Shown one piece after another: positions 8,977 through 18,625 of a stretch of 64,000 nucleotides of DNA. The position numbers and the translations under genes were made by a program. The notes beneath the pieces were generated by a model, which worked only from the letters and a program-made list of their open reading frames with translations, was not told the DNA's origin and made no database searches. Within the stretch, counting starts at the first letter, position 1. Every line of letters starts with the position of its first letter. Source of the DNA: Aurantiochytrium sp. KH105. Taxonomy: Eukaryota; Sar; Bigyra; Thraustochytrida; Thraustochytriidae. Location of the stretch: positions 62,001 to 126,000 of the forward strand of contig BGKB01000080.1 in the NCBI GenBank assembly GCA_003116975.1. Reading direction: 5' to 3'.

Positions 8977-11900
8977 TCACTGTTCTTTAGAAGATGCAAC
9001 CATCTCAGGGTCGCCCTCGACATCTGCTCGCACGTCACTCTCCTCCCTGCGCTGTGCAGAGTCAGCATGCTGGGCCGGAACTTCCTCAAAGCACGGACAA
9101 AAATACACGCAGACGACGAGGATAATCAACACGTATGTTGCGCGCGCGTAAAGGTTGTAATAAAAGAGATGAGAATGGTACTCGTCCATGTACAAGAAGC
9201 GGTTGCGGCGATTCAGCGGCAGCTCAAAGGAGGACTTTTGCGGGAATAGCGCGAGTTGAAAGTTACGCAGCTCTTGCAGGACCTCTATGGATGGATGATT
9301 CATGTTGTCATTGACGCAAATAAACTTTGGTTTGCGCGCTCGAATCGAGTCTAGCTGTGAAGCCACGTCCACAAAGTCGTCGCCAAGCATCTGGAATGCC
9401 ACCGGGCTGTCCTCTTCCTTGATGATCGAATGTGTCTGCTTGCGCGGAGTCTTGTCTAAAAGAGCCCCGCGCGTCAGCTCGCACGCCATAATCTGCTCAA
9501 AAGTGAACCGAACAAGGTCATCCTTGTTGTCTTCGATGGCTTCTTCCTGGAGCTCCTCATCATCGTCAGCTTCCTCGCTGTCCTCATCCGCTGAAGACGA
9601 AGCGTCATGGGGTGGCCCTAGGATCGTAGGATCGACGCATCGGACCATGGCCAACAGCGTCTCGCGCGTGGAGTGGTGACCGGCGTCGCCTCCAACTTGC
9701 ATGGCCGCAAGTGTAATAAGCTCATTTGGGGAAAGGACGCCGTCCCCGTCCGTGTCGAGCTCTTTGTCAAAGTACTCACGCGGCGGAAATAGCGGTTGAT
9801 CGCCCTGGTGCACGATCCAGTACATGTACGCAAATGCGAATTGCATATCATCCGTGCTTCGAAACCTGTTCTGCGAAGTTCGCGCAAATTCCTCCGCAAA
9901 GCGAGCTTGCATGGCCTCAATTTGGGTCTTTTGCAGAAAATGAGGCATGTGCGCAATGACGCGTCGCTCCCTTTTGCCAAACACTTCCGTGTAAAGCTTA
10001 TTCACATGCAGCAAAGATCCTCCAAAGGTATCAATCAGCGTTCTTCGCTCGCGTGACGGCAATGCATTGACTGCGGATGCCTCAGGAGCGGCGCTGACAG
10101 CATCTGATGCGTTCGACATCTCTGACATGAAAGCATCGAGTGTTGATGCAGATGACGTCGACGCATTCGCCCGATCGCTTTCAGGATCGGGATGCCGTGC
10201 AGCGCTGCTTTGCAGAGAATCGTCAATGTGCGCTCGGAATGCGTTGACACGCTGGAGCATTTGTCGCTTGAGACGAGCTTGCTTGACGTACTGCGCTGCT
10301 GCAAAGGTGAGACTTGCAGGCGACTGTGCAGCATGAGTAGTTACACGGCGATCTCCTGGCCTTGGCAGCGACGAGGCAAGACCGCGGCGCTGTGAAGATG
10401 AACGCTCAGAGGTGGCTGCGCCGAAGGCGCATAGAGGGAGCGAACTTGTTATGTTGATAAAGTATGCACTTTCGTCGGACATTTTCAAGTGCACCGCCAC
10501 TTTCTCAACGTCGACGGGAAGATCATCAGACGATTCTGCACACGCGCCGTCAAAGTCTCCAGACCGTTGCCACGAATCTTCGTAAGTGTACGAGGGCGCA
10601 AGGCCAGATCCCGCTCGAAGCTCGTATGTCGCAGGCGGCGCGTGGCGGTTGGAGCTCGTGACGCCTCCACAAAGAGATCCACGGACAAGACACATTTGCA
10701 TGGCGAGCTCGAGACTTTCAAATTGTTCGCACCCGAGACCAGGCGCGCATCCCCCAACAAGATATTGGTCACGTTTGATTTCTGAAAAGAACTTGGTCAC
10801 ATTTTCACCAAAGGCGAAAGTCTCGAGCGAAGTACCGCCCCACACCACATGATGCTCGGTGGGAGCCCCAGGGTTTGCAAAGACGAGGTTCAACGTCTTT
10901 GTAGGCTGATGAAACGTAGCCTTGGTAACAATGGATGCAGACGTCGCTGTGGCGGTCTCGATGGTCAATTCAGGTTCGTTTTCAATATGCGACAAATTGA
11001 GACTCGCGGCGCGAACGCCAAAAGGGAGCGCAAGAGGAGTCACCTTGTTCATGGCCAGGGGAAATGGATCGACAAAAACGAAAGGCATCGCGCGCGCTGG
11101 CGGACCGCTTGGCTCAAAGCAGTCGACGCCATCCCATCCACATTCTGGATGGGCGCACTCGCGATCGCAAAAGCCATCCGCAAGGTACTCTTTGCGGCAA
11201 CCATCACTACATTCTTCCCTGTACGCTTGGCTGTTATCGAATTCGCCAAACTCGGCGCCCATGCCGCCGAAAGCATGCATGTCAGGATCTCCCCAATTCG
11301 GCATCTGCGCATTTTCGCCTTCACAATCTCCGCCATCGAAGTCGCATGCTGCAACATTGCAGGCAGCATCGCAATAATTGTCTCCAATCCAACTGGAAAT
11401 GCATCCATCGCTGCAGTGCGGAAGCGCCCATGCGAGAAAAATGCGTTGGCCGAGCGCAGGATCGTGAAAGTCGCTCGGCCAAACGGGCGCGCCAAGCATG
11501 ACGTCGTCGTTAAAGTAGATAAAGTTCTCTCCGAGACCCGGAATGCGGTGAAGGTTGGCCTCGATCGAGGGAGAACTAAACGTCGGTAAATGCGACTTGT
11601 TGGCAAATATGTCTGCATGGGACACGAGAGTCATGCGTGGATGATTGAGGTCAAGCCACGAAGGAATTTGGTTGTCTGTAACAATGTAAATGTGACGCAC
11701 CCATGGTGCATATTTTTCAAGCGAGCGCAGGGAGAATCGCAGCTCTTCGTTGTCACGAAACCGGTTTGCAGACGAAGCCTCTTCAATGCTGGGTTCTTGC
11801 TTGTCTTCCGAAAAGAAGTCGCCTCCATTTGCTTTGTCTGCACCGTCGTCGTCGTATTCCGATATTGCGCTCCCTTCTCTCTCTTTGGCTGCGACTGCAA

Positions 11901-12735
11901 TGTACTCCCGTTGCAAGAGCTCGTCGTAGTCAAGACTTGCTTGCAAGTAGGCATCTGCGTCTTTATCCCATGCACCAAAATCGCCATCGTACGACTCGCC
12001 GTAGCGGAGTCCTCTTCGGAATTGACCCTTCGCGACGGAGTCCTCATCAAGCAGAAGCCTTTGCTTCAAATGTCCTTCATCGCTATGATCTCCAATTTGG
12101 GCAGACCGACTTGGCCGGAGGTTTGAGGAGGCCTCGAAATCAGCCGTTTGCGTCGCTTGCGTTTCATGCGCGTGGGATTCCATTTCAGGATGCGCTTGCT
12201 CTTGCTGCACCTTTCGGATGGCTTCATCGAGGTCCTCAATCTGCTCGTGAAGATTCTGAAGGGAAGAGGTTGCGGCTCCGAGGTCCTCGCCGCTCTCGTT
12301 GGTCACAGTTTCGTCAACGCTTTTGGCATCATTTGCCGAGGTTTCTCCTCTGGCTTCGTCCTGCAAGCGCTGTTGTTCGCGGTAATATCGAAGTTGTTCC
12401 AACCATCGCGGGTCAGAGCCATTGACCCAGGTATACACAACGTCAACGGGAGCCGCGCACGCAAGTTCGGGAAATGACTTGCGAGCGAGATTATCACTTG
12501 ATGCCTCACAGCCAAAGATTCCGTGATGCGACGTCGTACTTGCGTATGTGACACGGTACAGCCAGAAAAGGCAAACGAGACTGACAAGCACGGCCTGAAC
12601 GACGAGAGCCATGATGCACCATCCTTGGTTTCGCACGGGCCGAAGACCGTTGATAGTATCGAGCAAGATCTTCTCTGTCCCTTTGAGCACATTGTGGACC
12701 AGGGCTTCTGCACGACCTTGCGAGCTACGCGCCAT
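8977..12735 (-). CDS. Stealth-family GlcNAc-1-phosphotransferase, GNPTAB-like
   Basis: The 1252-aa product matches the alpha/beta subunit of lysosomal-enzyme GlcNAc-1-phosphotransferase in layout. It has an N-terminal membrane helix (about 39-60), Stealth region 1 (VYTWVNGSDPRW, about 100-111), Stealth region 2 (FRDNEELRFSLRSL through YFNDDVMLG), and two Notch/LNR modules near 432-465 and 505-540 with the Cys spacing CSDGC...DYC/DGFC...GGDC/GVDC. Stealth region 3 (RRVIAHMPHF onward), an EF-hand near 990 (DTDGDGVLSPNEL), Stealth region 4 (FICVNDNM) and a C-terminal membrane helix near 1198-1216 follow. Family enzymes transfer GlcNAc-1-phosphate to mannose on lysosomal hydrolases in the Golgi. 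An acidic, poorly conserved insert separates regions 1 and 2. The exact substrate in this organism is inferred. Confidence 0.92.
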   Translation of the reverse strand: MARSSQGRAEALVHNVLKGTEKILLDTINGLRPVRNQGWCIMALVVQAVLVSLVCLFWLYRVTYASTTSHHGIFGCEASSDNLARKSFPELACAAPVDVVYTWVNGSDPRWLEQLRYYREQQRLQDEARGETSANDAKSVDETVTNESGEDLGAATSSLQNLHEQIEDLDEAIRKVQQEQAHPEMESHAHETQATQTADFEASSNLRPSRSAQIGDHSDEGHLKQRLLLDEDSVAKGQFRRGLRYGESYDGDFGAWDKDADAYLQASLDYDELLQREYIAVAAKEREGSAISEYDDDGADKANGGDFFSEDKQEPSIEEASSANRFRDNEELRFSLRSLEKYAPWVRHIYIVTDNQIPSWLDLNHPRMTLVSHADIFANKSHLPTFSSPSIEANLHRIPGLGENFIYFNDDVMLGAPVWPSDFHDPALGQRIFLAWALPHCSDGCISSWIGDNYCDAACNVAACDFDGGDCEGENAQMPNWGDPDMHAFGGMGAEFGEFDNSQAYREECSDGCRKEYLADGFCDRECAHPECGWDGVDCFEPSGPPARAMPFVFVDPFPLAMNKVTPLALPFGVRAASLNLSHIENEPELTIETATATSASIVTKATFHQPTKTLNLVFANPGAPTEHHVVWGGTSLETFAFGENVTKFFSEIKRDQYLVGGCAPGLGCEQFESLELAMQMCLVRGSLCGGVTSSNRHAPPATYELRAGSGLAPSYTYEDSWQRSGDFDGACAESSDDLPVDVEKVAVHLKMSDESAYFINITSSLPLCAFGAATSERSSSQRRGLASSLPRPGDRRVTTHAAQSPASLTFAAAQYVKQARLKRQMLQRVNAFRAHIDDSLQSSAARHPDPESDRANASTSSASTLDAFMSEMSNASDAVSAAPEASAVNALPSRERRTLIDTFGGSLLHVNKLYTEVFGKRERRVIAHMPHFLQKTQIEAMQARFAEEFARTSQNRFRSTDDMQFAFAYMYWIVHQGDQPLFPPREYFDKELDTDGDGVLSPNELITLAAMQVGGDAGHHSTRETLLAMVRCVDPTILGPPHDASSSADEDSEEADDDEELQEEAIEDNKDDLVRFTFEQIMACELTRGALLDKTPRKQTHSIIKEEDSPVAFQMLGDDFVDVASQLDSIRARKPKFICVNDNMNHPSIEVLQELRNFQLALFPQKSSFELPLNRRNRFLYMDEYHSHLFYYNLYARATYVLIILVVCVYFCPCFEEVPAQHADSAQRREESDVRADVEGDPEMVASSKEQ

Positions 12736-13570
12736 CGCCGTGGTTACGATGCCTCAGCGTGTTGCGATCTCTGGTCTCGAATCTTTGTCGTCGTTGGAGC
12801 CCGCCTGCCCGCCAGCCAGTCAGCCAGTCAGCCAGCTACGTTAAGCCCACGCGGCGCACAGGACGTTGCGTTGATGTGAGGGCTGCGGCCGCCCCTCGTT
12901 GCCTGCCTCGCCGGTGTATCTCTGTTGCGACAAACGGGTTTGCAGGCGATCAGATCAAGCTCGTGTCGTTGCTCTGCTTTTTTGGGTTGGAAAAACAAAC
13001 CTGCTTGCTTGCTTGTTTGCTTGTTTGCTTGCTTGCTTGTGTATACCACTATCCTTGTCGAACACGGTTTGGTTCTTGTTCGTGCTTTTCCTGCTGTTGC
13101 TCTCCCCCTCTGGCCTTCGAGGCCATTGTGATTTGTTTCTTGTATCTTTGTCTTTGGCGACAAGAGCAACACGGATCCGGCCTAATTCCTTCATCAGCAG
13201 CATCATCTTCATCATCACGAGAAATGCCAGCGAGCTCGCTCTCTCCGATGGATCTAGCCACGCTGCACCAGCCAGCCAGCCAACGAGAAATCCAATCACC
13301 CCAGCATCCCCATCCCCAGACTCCGGCGATCGCAAGGCTCGTCTCGACCCGCTGTTACGACGTGTTCTTTCTCTCTCCAGCAGGCCAGCAGCTGCAGGCA
13401 CAGTCAAAGCGCAGCGCCACAGTGCCGCGCAGGGCGAAAGCGCACTTGCGGCGCGGCCATTCCCCACTTGCGGCCGCGCGATAGGCCACTTGCGCAGGGT
13501 GCGGCTGCGAGCAGCGCTGTTTTTTTATTTCACTAGACGCGTGCGCGGAACAACGCCTCGCTCGCTAACC
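12736..13570. promoter_or_regulatory. divergent intergenic region of GNPTAB-like and TrpEG genes
   Basis: This 835-bp gap lies between two divergent starts and must hold both promoters. It contains short CAGC repeats at about 12817-12838 and a CTTG/TTTG repeat at about 13001-13040. The plus frame of TrpEG is open through much of this region, but no ATG occurs in it before 13571. Confidence 0.6.
13001..13040. repeat. imperfect (CTTG)n repeat
   Basis: Tandem CTTG units with TTTG variants lie about midway between the divergent starts of the GNPTAB-like and TrpEG genes. The unit is the same as in the 5876-5910 repeat. Confidence 0.85.
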
Positions 13571-16123
13571 ATGACATGTAGCAGTAGTACAAGCAGGCGC
13601 ACGAGAGCGAGCGCGCGCCGCGGGCAGACTCGCAAGGCGCGGCAGCTCGCGACCGGCGCGGCGAGGCTGCACGCGGAGGGGGCGGGCGCAGGGCAGGAGC
13701 CCGGCGAGATGGCGGCGGCGCAGGAGGGCGAGCCGGAGCGCAAGCGGCTCCGCGCGGATGAAGATGGCGGCGCGAATGGCGAGCAGCCGCAGCAGCTGCA
13801 GCAGCTGCAGCAGCAGCAGGGCGAGCCGGCCTTGGACGAGCTGTCCACGGGAAGGCCGAGGTACAGGCCGGACGACCGCACGTTCGTGACGCAGGGCGCG
13901 GTCAAGGTGATCCGCAAGGTGCACGACACGAGTGCAACCGTCGAGGAAGACGTCGAGGCACTCGTCGAGGCGCTCGACAGCCACCGAGGGTGCATCTTTG
14001 AGTCCGCCTATGAATACCCGGGGCGCTATGCGCGCTGGACCATGGGCTTTCAGGACCCGCCCGTGGCGCTCGAAGGCTGGGGCCGCAAGTTCGCGCTGAC
14101 AGCGCTCAATGCGCGCGGTAAGGTGCTTTTGATCGCGCTTTCCCAGGCGATGCGCGCATGCGAAGCCGTGGACGCTGACTCGCTCGAGGTGAGCGCCGAG
14201 TCCATTAAGGGACGCGTCAAGGAGCTGGAGAATGCCCGCTTCCCCGAGGAGGAGCGCAGCAAACAGAACTCCATCTTTTCCGTTGTGCGTAGCATTATTG
14301 CCAAGTGGCGTACCGAGACCGAGGTGGACCCCCAGCTCGGTCTCTACGGCGCCTTTGGCTACGATCTGACCTTTCAGTTTGAGCCCATCGAGCTCAAGCA
14401 GGATCGCGACCCCTCGCAACGCGACCTGGCGCTGTACCTCCCTGACTCAATCCTTGTCCACGACAAGCAGACGGCCAAATCTTGGAGGCTCGAGTACGAT
14501 TTCGAGGTGGCCACCGAGGATGGATCCACCGAAAGCACGGTGGGGCTGAAGCGCGAGGGCGAAGAGGCACCATTCGTGCCCCAGGAAGGCGGCGAGCCCT
14601 CGCGCGACCACGAACCCGGCGAGTACGCCAAGAGCGTGGAGAAGGCACGCGAAGAGTTCAAGGTAGGAAACCTTTTTGAGGCAGTCATCAGCCAGACATT
14701 TCGGCAGCCGAGCAAGGCTAAGCCATCGGAGATTCTGCGCATGCTTCGTGTCAAGAACCCGTCGCCTTACCTTTTCCAGATCAACCTCGGCAGCAATGAG
14801 TACCTGGTTGGCGCTTCCCCTGAAATGTTTGTGCGCGTGGAAAAGACGCTCGAAGGTATGCGTGTCGAGACGTGCCCTATCTCGGGCACGATCCAGCGTG
14901 GTGCTGACGCGCTCGAGGATGCGGAGCAAATTCGCCAAATTCTCTCGGATAAAAAGGAGGAGAGCGAGTTGACCATGTGCACGGACGTGGACCGGAACGA
15001 CAAGTCGCGCATTTGTCGTCAGGGCTCGGTGCAGGTGATTGGGCGGCGCCAAATCGAGAAATACTCCAAGCTCATTCATACCGTCGATCATGTCGAGGGT
15101 TACCTTCGCGACGGCTCCAATGGAGATGCATCCTTTGATGCTCTCGACGCCTTTCTCGTACACACGTGGGCTGTCACCGTCACCGGCGCGCCCAAGACGT
15201 GGGCGATCCAGTTTCTCGAGCGCATTGAGCACTCGCCGCGTTGCTGGTACGGCGGCGCCGTCGGCTTCGTAGGCTTCGACGGCAGCTTGAACACTGGCAT
15301 GACCCTGCGCACGATTCGCCTCAAGGACGGGGTCTCTGAGGTTCGTGCCGGCGCCACTCTCCTCTACGACTCGGTCCCGGCATCTGAGGAGAAGGAGACG
15401 GAGCTCAAGGCCTCGGCGTTTGTCGAGGCGGTCCAAGGAGCCAAGGCCTTTGCGAGCGCGGCCCAGAACGGCTCGGCCACGCAGTCGCGCCTCCGCGCCT
15501 CTGCTGGAAACGTGGGTGCTGGTAAACATGTTGTGCTCATCGACCACCAGGATTCTTTTGTGCACACGCTGGCCAACTATGTGCGTCAGATTGGCGCCAA
15601 GGTCACCACTGTCCGCTTTGGTATTACCGAGGAGGAGCTCAAGGCCCTCGCACCAGACATGGTTCTCATGTCACCAGGTCCGGGTAAGCCCTCTGATTTC
15701 AAGTGCGCCGAAACGCTCGCCATGCTGCAAAAGCTTCGAATTCCAGTATTTGGCGTATGTCTTGGTCTGCAGTCCATGGTGGAGGCGGGAGGCGGCACGC
15801 TTGCCGTTCTTGATTACCCGATGCACGGCAAGCCCTCCCAGGTCAAGCAGACTGGCGCTGGGCGCTGGAACATCTTTGACGGCGTCTCAAAAGAGTTCAC
15901 TGTCGCGCGCTATCACTCGCTCTATGCAAATCGCGAGTCTGTCACCAAGGACACCAAGTTCGCCATCACCGCCGAGCTTGAAGACGGAACCGTCATGGCT
16001 GTCGAGCACACTGAGCTCCCAATGGCCGCGGTGCAATTCCATCCGGAGAGCATTCTCACGCGACCCTCGGACGGACTTTGTATGCTCCGCAACGCCATCG
16101 AGAAGCTCAAGTATAGCGACTAG
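13571..16123 (+). CDS. trpEG: single-chain anthranilate synthase (TrpE-TrpG fusion)
   Basis: The product makes anthranilate from chorismate and glutamine, the first committed step of tryptophan synthesis. About 850 residues. A Ser/Arg-rich leader with few acidic residues (1-46) could be an organellar targeting peptide, with a second ATG at 13709 after it. The TrpE part begins with EYPGRYARW near 155 and carries GTIQRGAD, CTDVDRND and TVTGAPK of the chorismate-binding fold. The TrpG amidotransferase starts at about 652 (LIDHQDSF) with nucleophile C730 in FGVCLGLQ and H824/E826 in QFHPES. Both active sites look intact. The fusion order and the EYPGRY start resemble the single-chain TrpE(G) of alphaproteobacteria and some cyanobacteria, so a bacterial origin is likely but is inferred from memory of the family. 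Confidence 0.93.
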   Translation: MTCSSSTSRRTRASARRGQTRKARQLATGAARLHAEGAGAGQEPGEMAAAQEGEPERKRLRADEDGGANGEQPQQLQQLQQQQGEPALDELSTGRPRYRPDDRTFVTQGAVKVIRKVHDTSATVEEDVEALVEALDSHRGCIFESAYEYPGRYARWTMGFQDPPVALEGWGRKFALTALNARGKVLLIALSQAMRACEAVDADSLEVSAESIKGRVKELENARFPEEERSKQNSIFSVVRSIIAKWRTETEVDPQLGLYGAFGYDLTFQFEPIELKQDRDPSQRDLALYLPDSILVHDKQTAKSWRLEYDFEVATEDGSTESTVGLKREGEEAPFVPQEGGEPSRDHEPGEYAKSVEKAREEFKVGNLFEAVISQTFRQPSKAKPSEILRMLRVKNPSPYLFQINLGSNEYLVGASPEMFVRVEKTLEGMRVETCPISGTIQRGADALEDAEQIRQILSDKKEESELTMCTDVDRNDKSRICRQGSVQVIGRRQIEKYSKLIHTVDHVEGYLRDGSNGDASFDALDAFLVHTWAVTVTGAPKTWAIQFLERIEHSPRCWYGGAVGFVGFDGSLNTGMTLRTIRLKDGVSEVRAGATLLYDSVPASEEKETELKASAFVEAVQGAKAFASAAQNGSATQSRLRASAGNVGAGKHVVLIDHQDSFVHTLANYVRQIGAKVTTVRFGITEEELKALAPDMVLMSPGPGKPSDFKCAETLAMLQKLRIPVFGVCLGLQSMVEAGGGTLAVLDYPMHGKPSQVKQTGAGRWNIFDGVSKEFTVARYHSLYANRESVTKDTKFAITAELEDGTVMAVEHTELPMAAVQFHPESILTRPSDGLCMLRNAIEKLKYSD

Positions 16124-16454
16124 GCCTTGGACGAAGCTAGCTACTCGCAAAAGAAGTGACATCAGCAATATTTCTCTTTCCCCTTTCCACCACCGCACGG
16201 CTTTTTTTCCTTTTACTGTTTCCTCTCGGTTTCCTCGGTTGTTGAGATTACTACACAAACCTCGTCAGCGCTAAGTTACCGTCTACTTTGATCCGATCGT
16301 CGGCGCAGACAACGTGTTATTATCGTTGCTCCTGAAACGCGGCATCCTACTTTCAGGTCTCCCAAGTCGGAGTCGGTAGTAGTCGTATAGACGGCCCCAC
16401 ATCGGTCCGCCCACTTCGAGGCACTTGAGGAGCAAACCTCTTTTGATCGGGAAA
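16124..16454. other. intergenic region
   Basis: This 331-bp stretch holds the TrpEG terminator region and the Nudix promoter. It has a pyrimidine-rich segment at 16175-16240. I see no gene. The Nudix frame is open upstream to 16425 but without an ATG. Confidence 0.55.
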
Positions 16455-17414
16455 ATGACCAAGAATCGAGCGTGCGAGGTGGTCCTCGCGCTCGGCGCGG
16501 GCGTCCAAAAGCGGTGCGAGTTTGGGCGTTGCATCTTGTGCCGTCTGACGGGCGATGGTCGGTCACTGCCGCCAACGGGGCGCGCCATGGTGCGCCTCGG
16601 CTTCGATCGCGAGGCATTTCGCATTCAGCTGACCCCTGTCACCAGCGAGGGTCGTACTGAGCCTCGCAAGACGGCGCCGGACGTTGTCCCGATCGCCCAC
16701 AAGACCCCCATGTGCCCAGCGTTCGCCTATGAAGCGGCGCAGCACCAGAGACAAGATCTTTCCCTTCGGGTCGGGGTCGCCGTGCTCGTCGAGAGCGCAG
16801 ACGGCAAAATTCTACTCACGCGCCGACCTCAGCGTTTGCGCTCCTTTGGCGGCCTTTACGTTCTTCCGGGGGGCAATCTTGAGCGCGGTGAGTCACTTGT
16901 GGAAGCTGGGCTGCGTGAGGTCCGCGAGGAGACGGGTCTGGACGTCGTCGACGCGACGGATGTTCGTCCCTTCTGCCTTTGGGAATCAACCTTTCCGCTG
17001 TCCTTTGACGAATCCCAAGGGCGAAACGGTCTTTCTCACCAGCACCTTGTTGTCTACGTGCACGTTCGTGCGTCGCACGTCCATTCGGCGGATCCGCGCC
17101 CCTTTCGTCCGCAGGTCTCTGAGATCTCCGAGCTTGTATGGGTATCTCGCACCGAGGCAGCGATGCTTTTAGAAGAGACTGAGGAGGTGGACTCTGAAAG
17201 GCGTATCAAGGCCTTTGTGCCCGACGAGGCGGAATTTAACCCAGATAATTGGCATCATCAAGTCCAGGTGCATCCTGAATCTTCGCAAGAGATTCCTCTC
17301 CAGCAACTTCGCGAAAATGTCGTGATCGGCACGCAGTTTGCAATCCGGACTCTTTTGGGCGCATCTGCGGAAGCCAAGCACGACGAAAGCGTTTTGCGAC
17401 AGGCATCCCTTTGA
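16455..17414 (+). CDS. Nudix hydrolase, NUDT17-like
   Basis: The 319-aa product has a Nudix domain from about residue 105 to 245. The Nudix box (about 139-161) fits G-x5-E-x7-REUxEExGU exactly: GNLERGESLVEAGL followed by REVREETGL, so the metal-binding glutamates are present. It is preceded by KILLTRRPQRLRSFGG and a PGG turn, and followed by WESTFPL and HHLVVYV-like strands. The extended N-terminal region with a short CxxC (CILC) and the LRSFGGLYVLPGG run resemble NUDT17-type proteins, some of which decap or hydrolyse CoA or nucleotide substrates. The substrate cannot be told from sequence. The start is the first in-frame ATG (16455). The 3' end faces the charged-helix gene. Confidence 0.85.
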   Translation: MTKNRACEVVLALGAGVQKRCEFGRCILCRLTGDGRSLPPTGRAMVRLGFDREAFRIQLTPVTSEGRTEPRKTAPDVVPIAHKTPMCPAFAYEAAQHQRQDLSLRVGVAVLVESADGKILLTRRPQRLRSFGGLYVLPGGNLERGESLVEAGLREVREETGLDVVDATDVRPFCLWESTFPLSFDESQGRNGLSHQHLVVYVHVRASHVHSADPRPFRPQVSEISELVWVSRTEAAMLLEETEEVDSERRIKAFVPDEAEFNPDNWHHQVQVHPESSQEIPLQQLRENVVIGTQFAIRTLLGASAEAKHDESVLRQASL

Positions 17415-17767
17415 TGTAAGGTTCTCGCGCCATCGCGCGCAATTGTACAATACACGTCGCCACTTTCATCGTAAAAAAATTATTATTCAAATCGGTCATC
17501 TTGCGCTTCTTAGAACTTGGTTGAGCCCAAGAAGAAAAACAGAAAACTTGGAAAAAGAAGAGGTTTGGGTCAAGTAATTCTGCATTCTTATCTGTAAACT
17601 CAGCCGCCCATGCTTTCGTCGTCGTTCTTCACATTTTGTAAGCATCTTATCTGGCCGCTTCGGTTTGAAACAGATGAACGAAACCACTACAAAATACCAA
17701 GACTGGGCCTGGGACTGAAAGTCCTAGAGAAGAGAGTCAAACATGTATCAAATCCTATCATAATTTA
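17415..17767. other. convergent 3' intergenic region
   Basis: This 353-bp AT-richer stretch lies between two converging genes and likely contains both polyadenylation regions. No gene is supported. Confidence 0.55.
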
Positions 17768-18625
17768 TCAGAAGCCGCCCATGTCGTCATCATCGTCATC
17801 ATCATCGTCGTCATCGCCAGCGTCGCCGTCCTGCATAATTTGCTTTTGGGCGTCCATATCGATCGTTCGGGCAAGACGTTCGCGCTCCTGGCGCTCTCTT
17901 TCGCGAGCCTCATTTCGCTCGCGCTCCTCGCGGTCCTTGGCCTCGTCCTCTTGCCGCTTACGCCGAGCTTCCTCCTCCTGGGCCTGAGCACGCAGTGCCT
18001 GGATCTCCCGTGCACGGTCTTCCTTGATCTTCTTTTCAATCTCTTGAAGTTTAAGCTTGCGCGCAATCTGGCCCCTATACTGTACCTGCGCTTCCCGCCA
18101 CAGCGCCTTGAGCTCGTCGGGAGACATGGTGGCGTTTGCGGCCGTCCGCGAATGACTGCGCGTCCTCTGCAGCGCGACAGGGGCTTTCATCTCGCCGCGA
18201 GCGTCCTCGCCCACGCTGCTGTCCGGGTCAAACGCAGCGACCTTTTCCCACGCGCCGTAGTCCTGCACGTGGGCCTTGGCCACCTTTTTCGCGGCGGGCT
18301 GGGCGTCCTGGTCGCCGCCGTCGGCGGCGCGCTTGGTCTCCTGCTTGGTCTCTTGCTCGATCTCGCGCTGGCCCTCGCCGCCGGCGACGGCGCTGGCCTC
18401 GACTTCGTGGGCGGCGGCGAGCCACGGGTCTTGGGCGCGGTACACGGGGCGCATGCGCTTGCGGCGCGTCCTCGTCTGCGCCTTGCGCGCGCGCAGCAGC
18501 CGCAGCACCGAGACGGGCTCCTGCGCCGGCGACTCGGCGACGATCGCCTGCACCGACGCGCCCGCCGCCGGCCTGGACGGCGCCGCGCCGCCGCCCAGTC
18601 TGATCTTCAGCCGCAGCTCCGCCAT
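17768..18625 (-). CDS. charged-helix protein with acidic C-terminus, function unknown
   Basis: The 285-aa product begins MAELRLKIRL, then has a Pro/Ala-rich stretch and a basic segment (RTRRKRMRP). Next come a short motif DYGAWEKVAAFDPD near the middle, a long run of alternating Glu and Arg/Lys (about 175-260) typical of a stable single alpha-helix or a coiled coil, and a tail of about ten Asp residues ending MGGF. The Trp-containing motif is reminiscent of short motifs in some splicing-associated proteins, but that is a weak resemblance. The in-frame extension upstream of 18625 uses no ATG and reads as Arg-rich GC-driven sequence, so the ATG at 18623-18625 was chosen. It is divergent from DegP7 with a 423-bp gap. 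Confidence 0.7.
   Translation of the reverse strand: MAELRLKIRLGGGAAPSRPAAGASVQAIVAESPAQEPVSVLRLLRARKAQTRTRRKRMRPVYRAQDPWLAAAHEVEASAVAGGEGQREIEQETKQETKRAADGGDQDAQPAAKKVAKAHVQDYGAWEKVAAFDPDSSVGEDARGEMKAPVALQRTRSHSRTAANATMSPDELKALWREAQVQYRGQIARKLKLQEIEKKIKEDRAREIQALRAQAQEEEARRKRQEDEAKDREERERNEARERERQERERLARTIDMDAQKQIMQDGDAGDDDDDDDDDDDMGGF

Noticed and set aside
12899-13570. Upstream extension of the TrpEG frame
   Set aside because: The frame is open, but it has no ATG before 13571 and encodes unstructured sequence from a microsatellite region.
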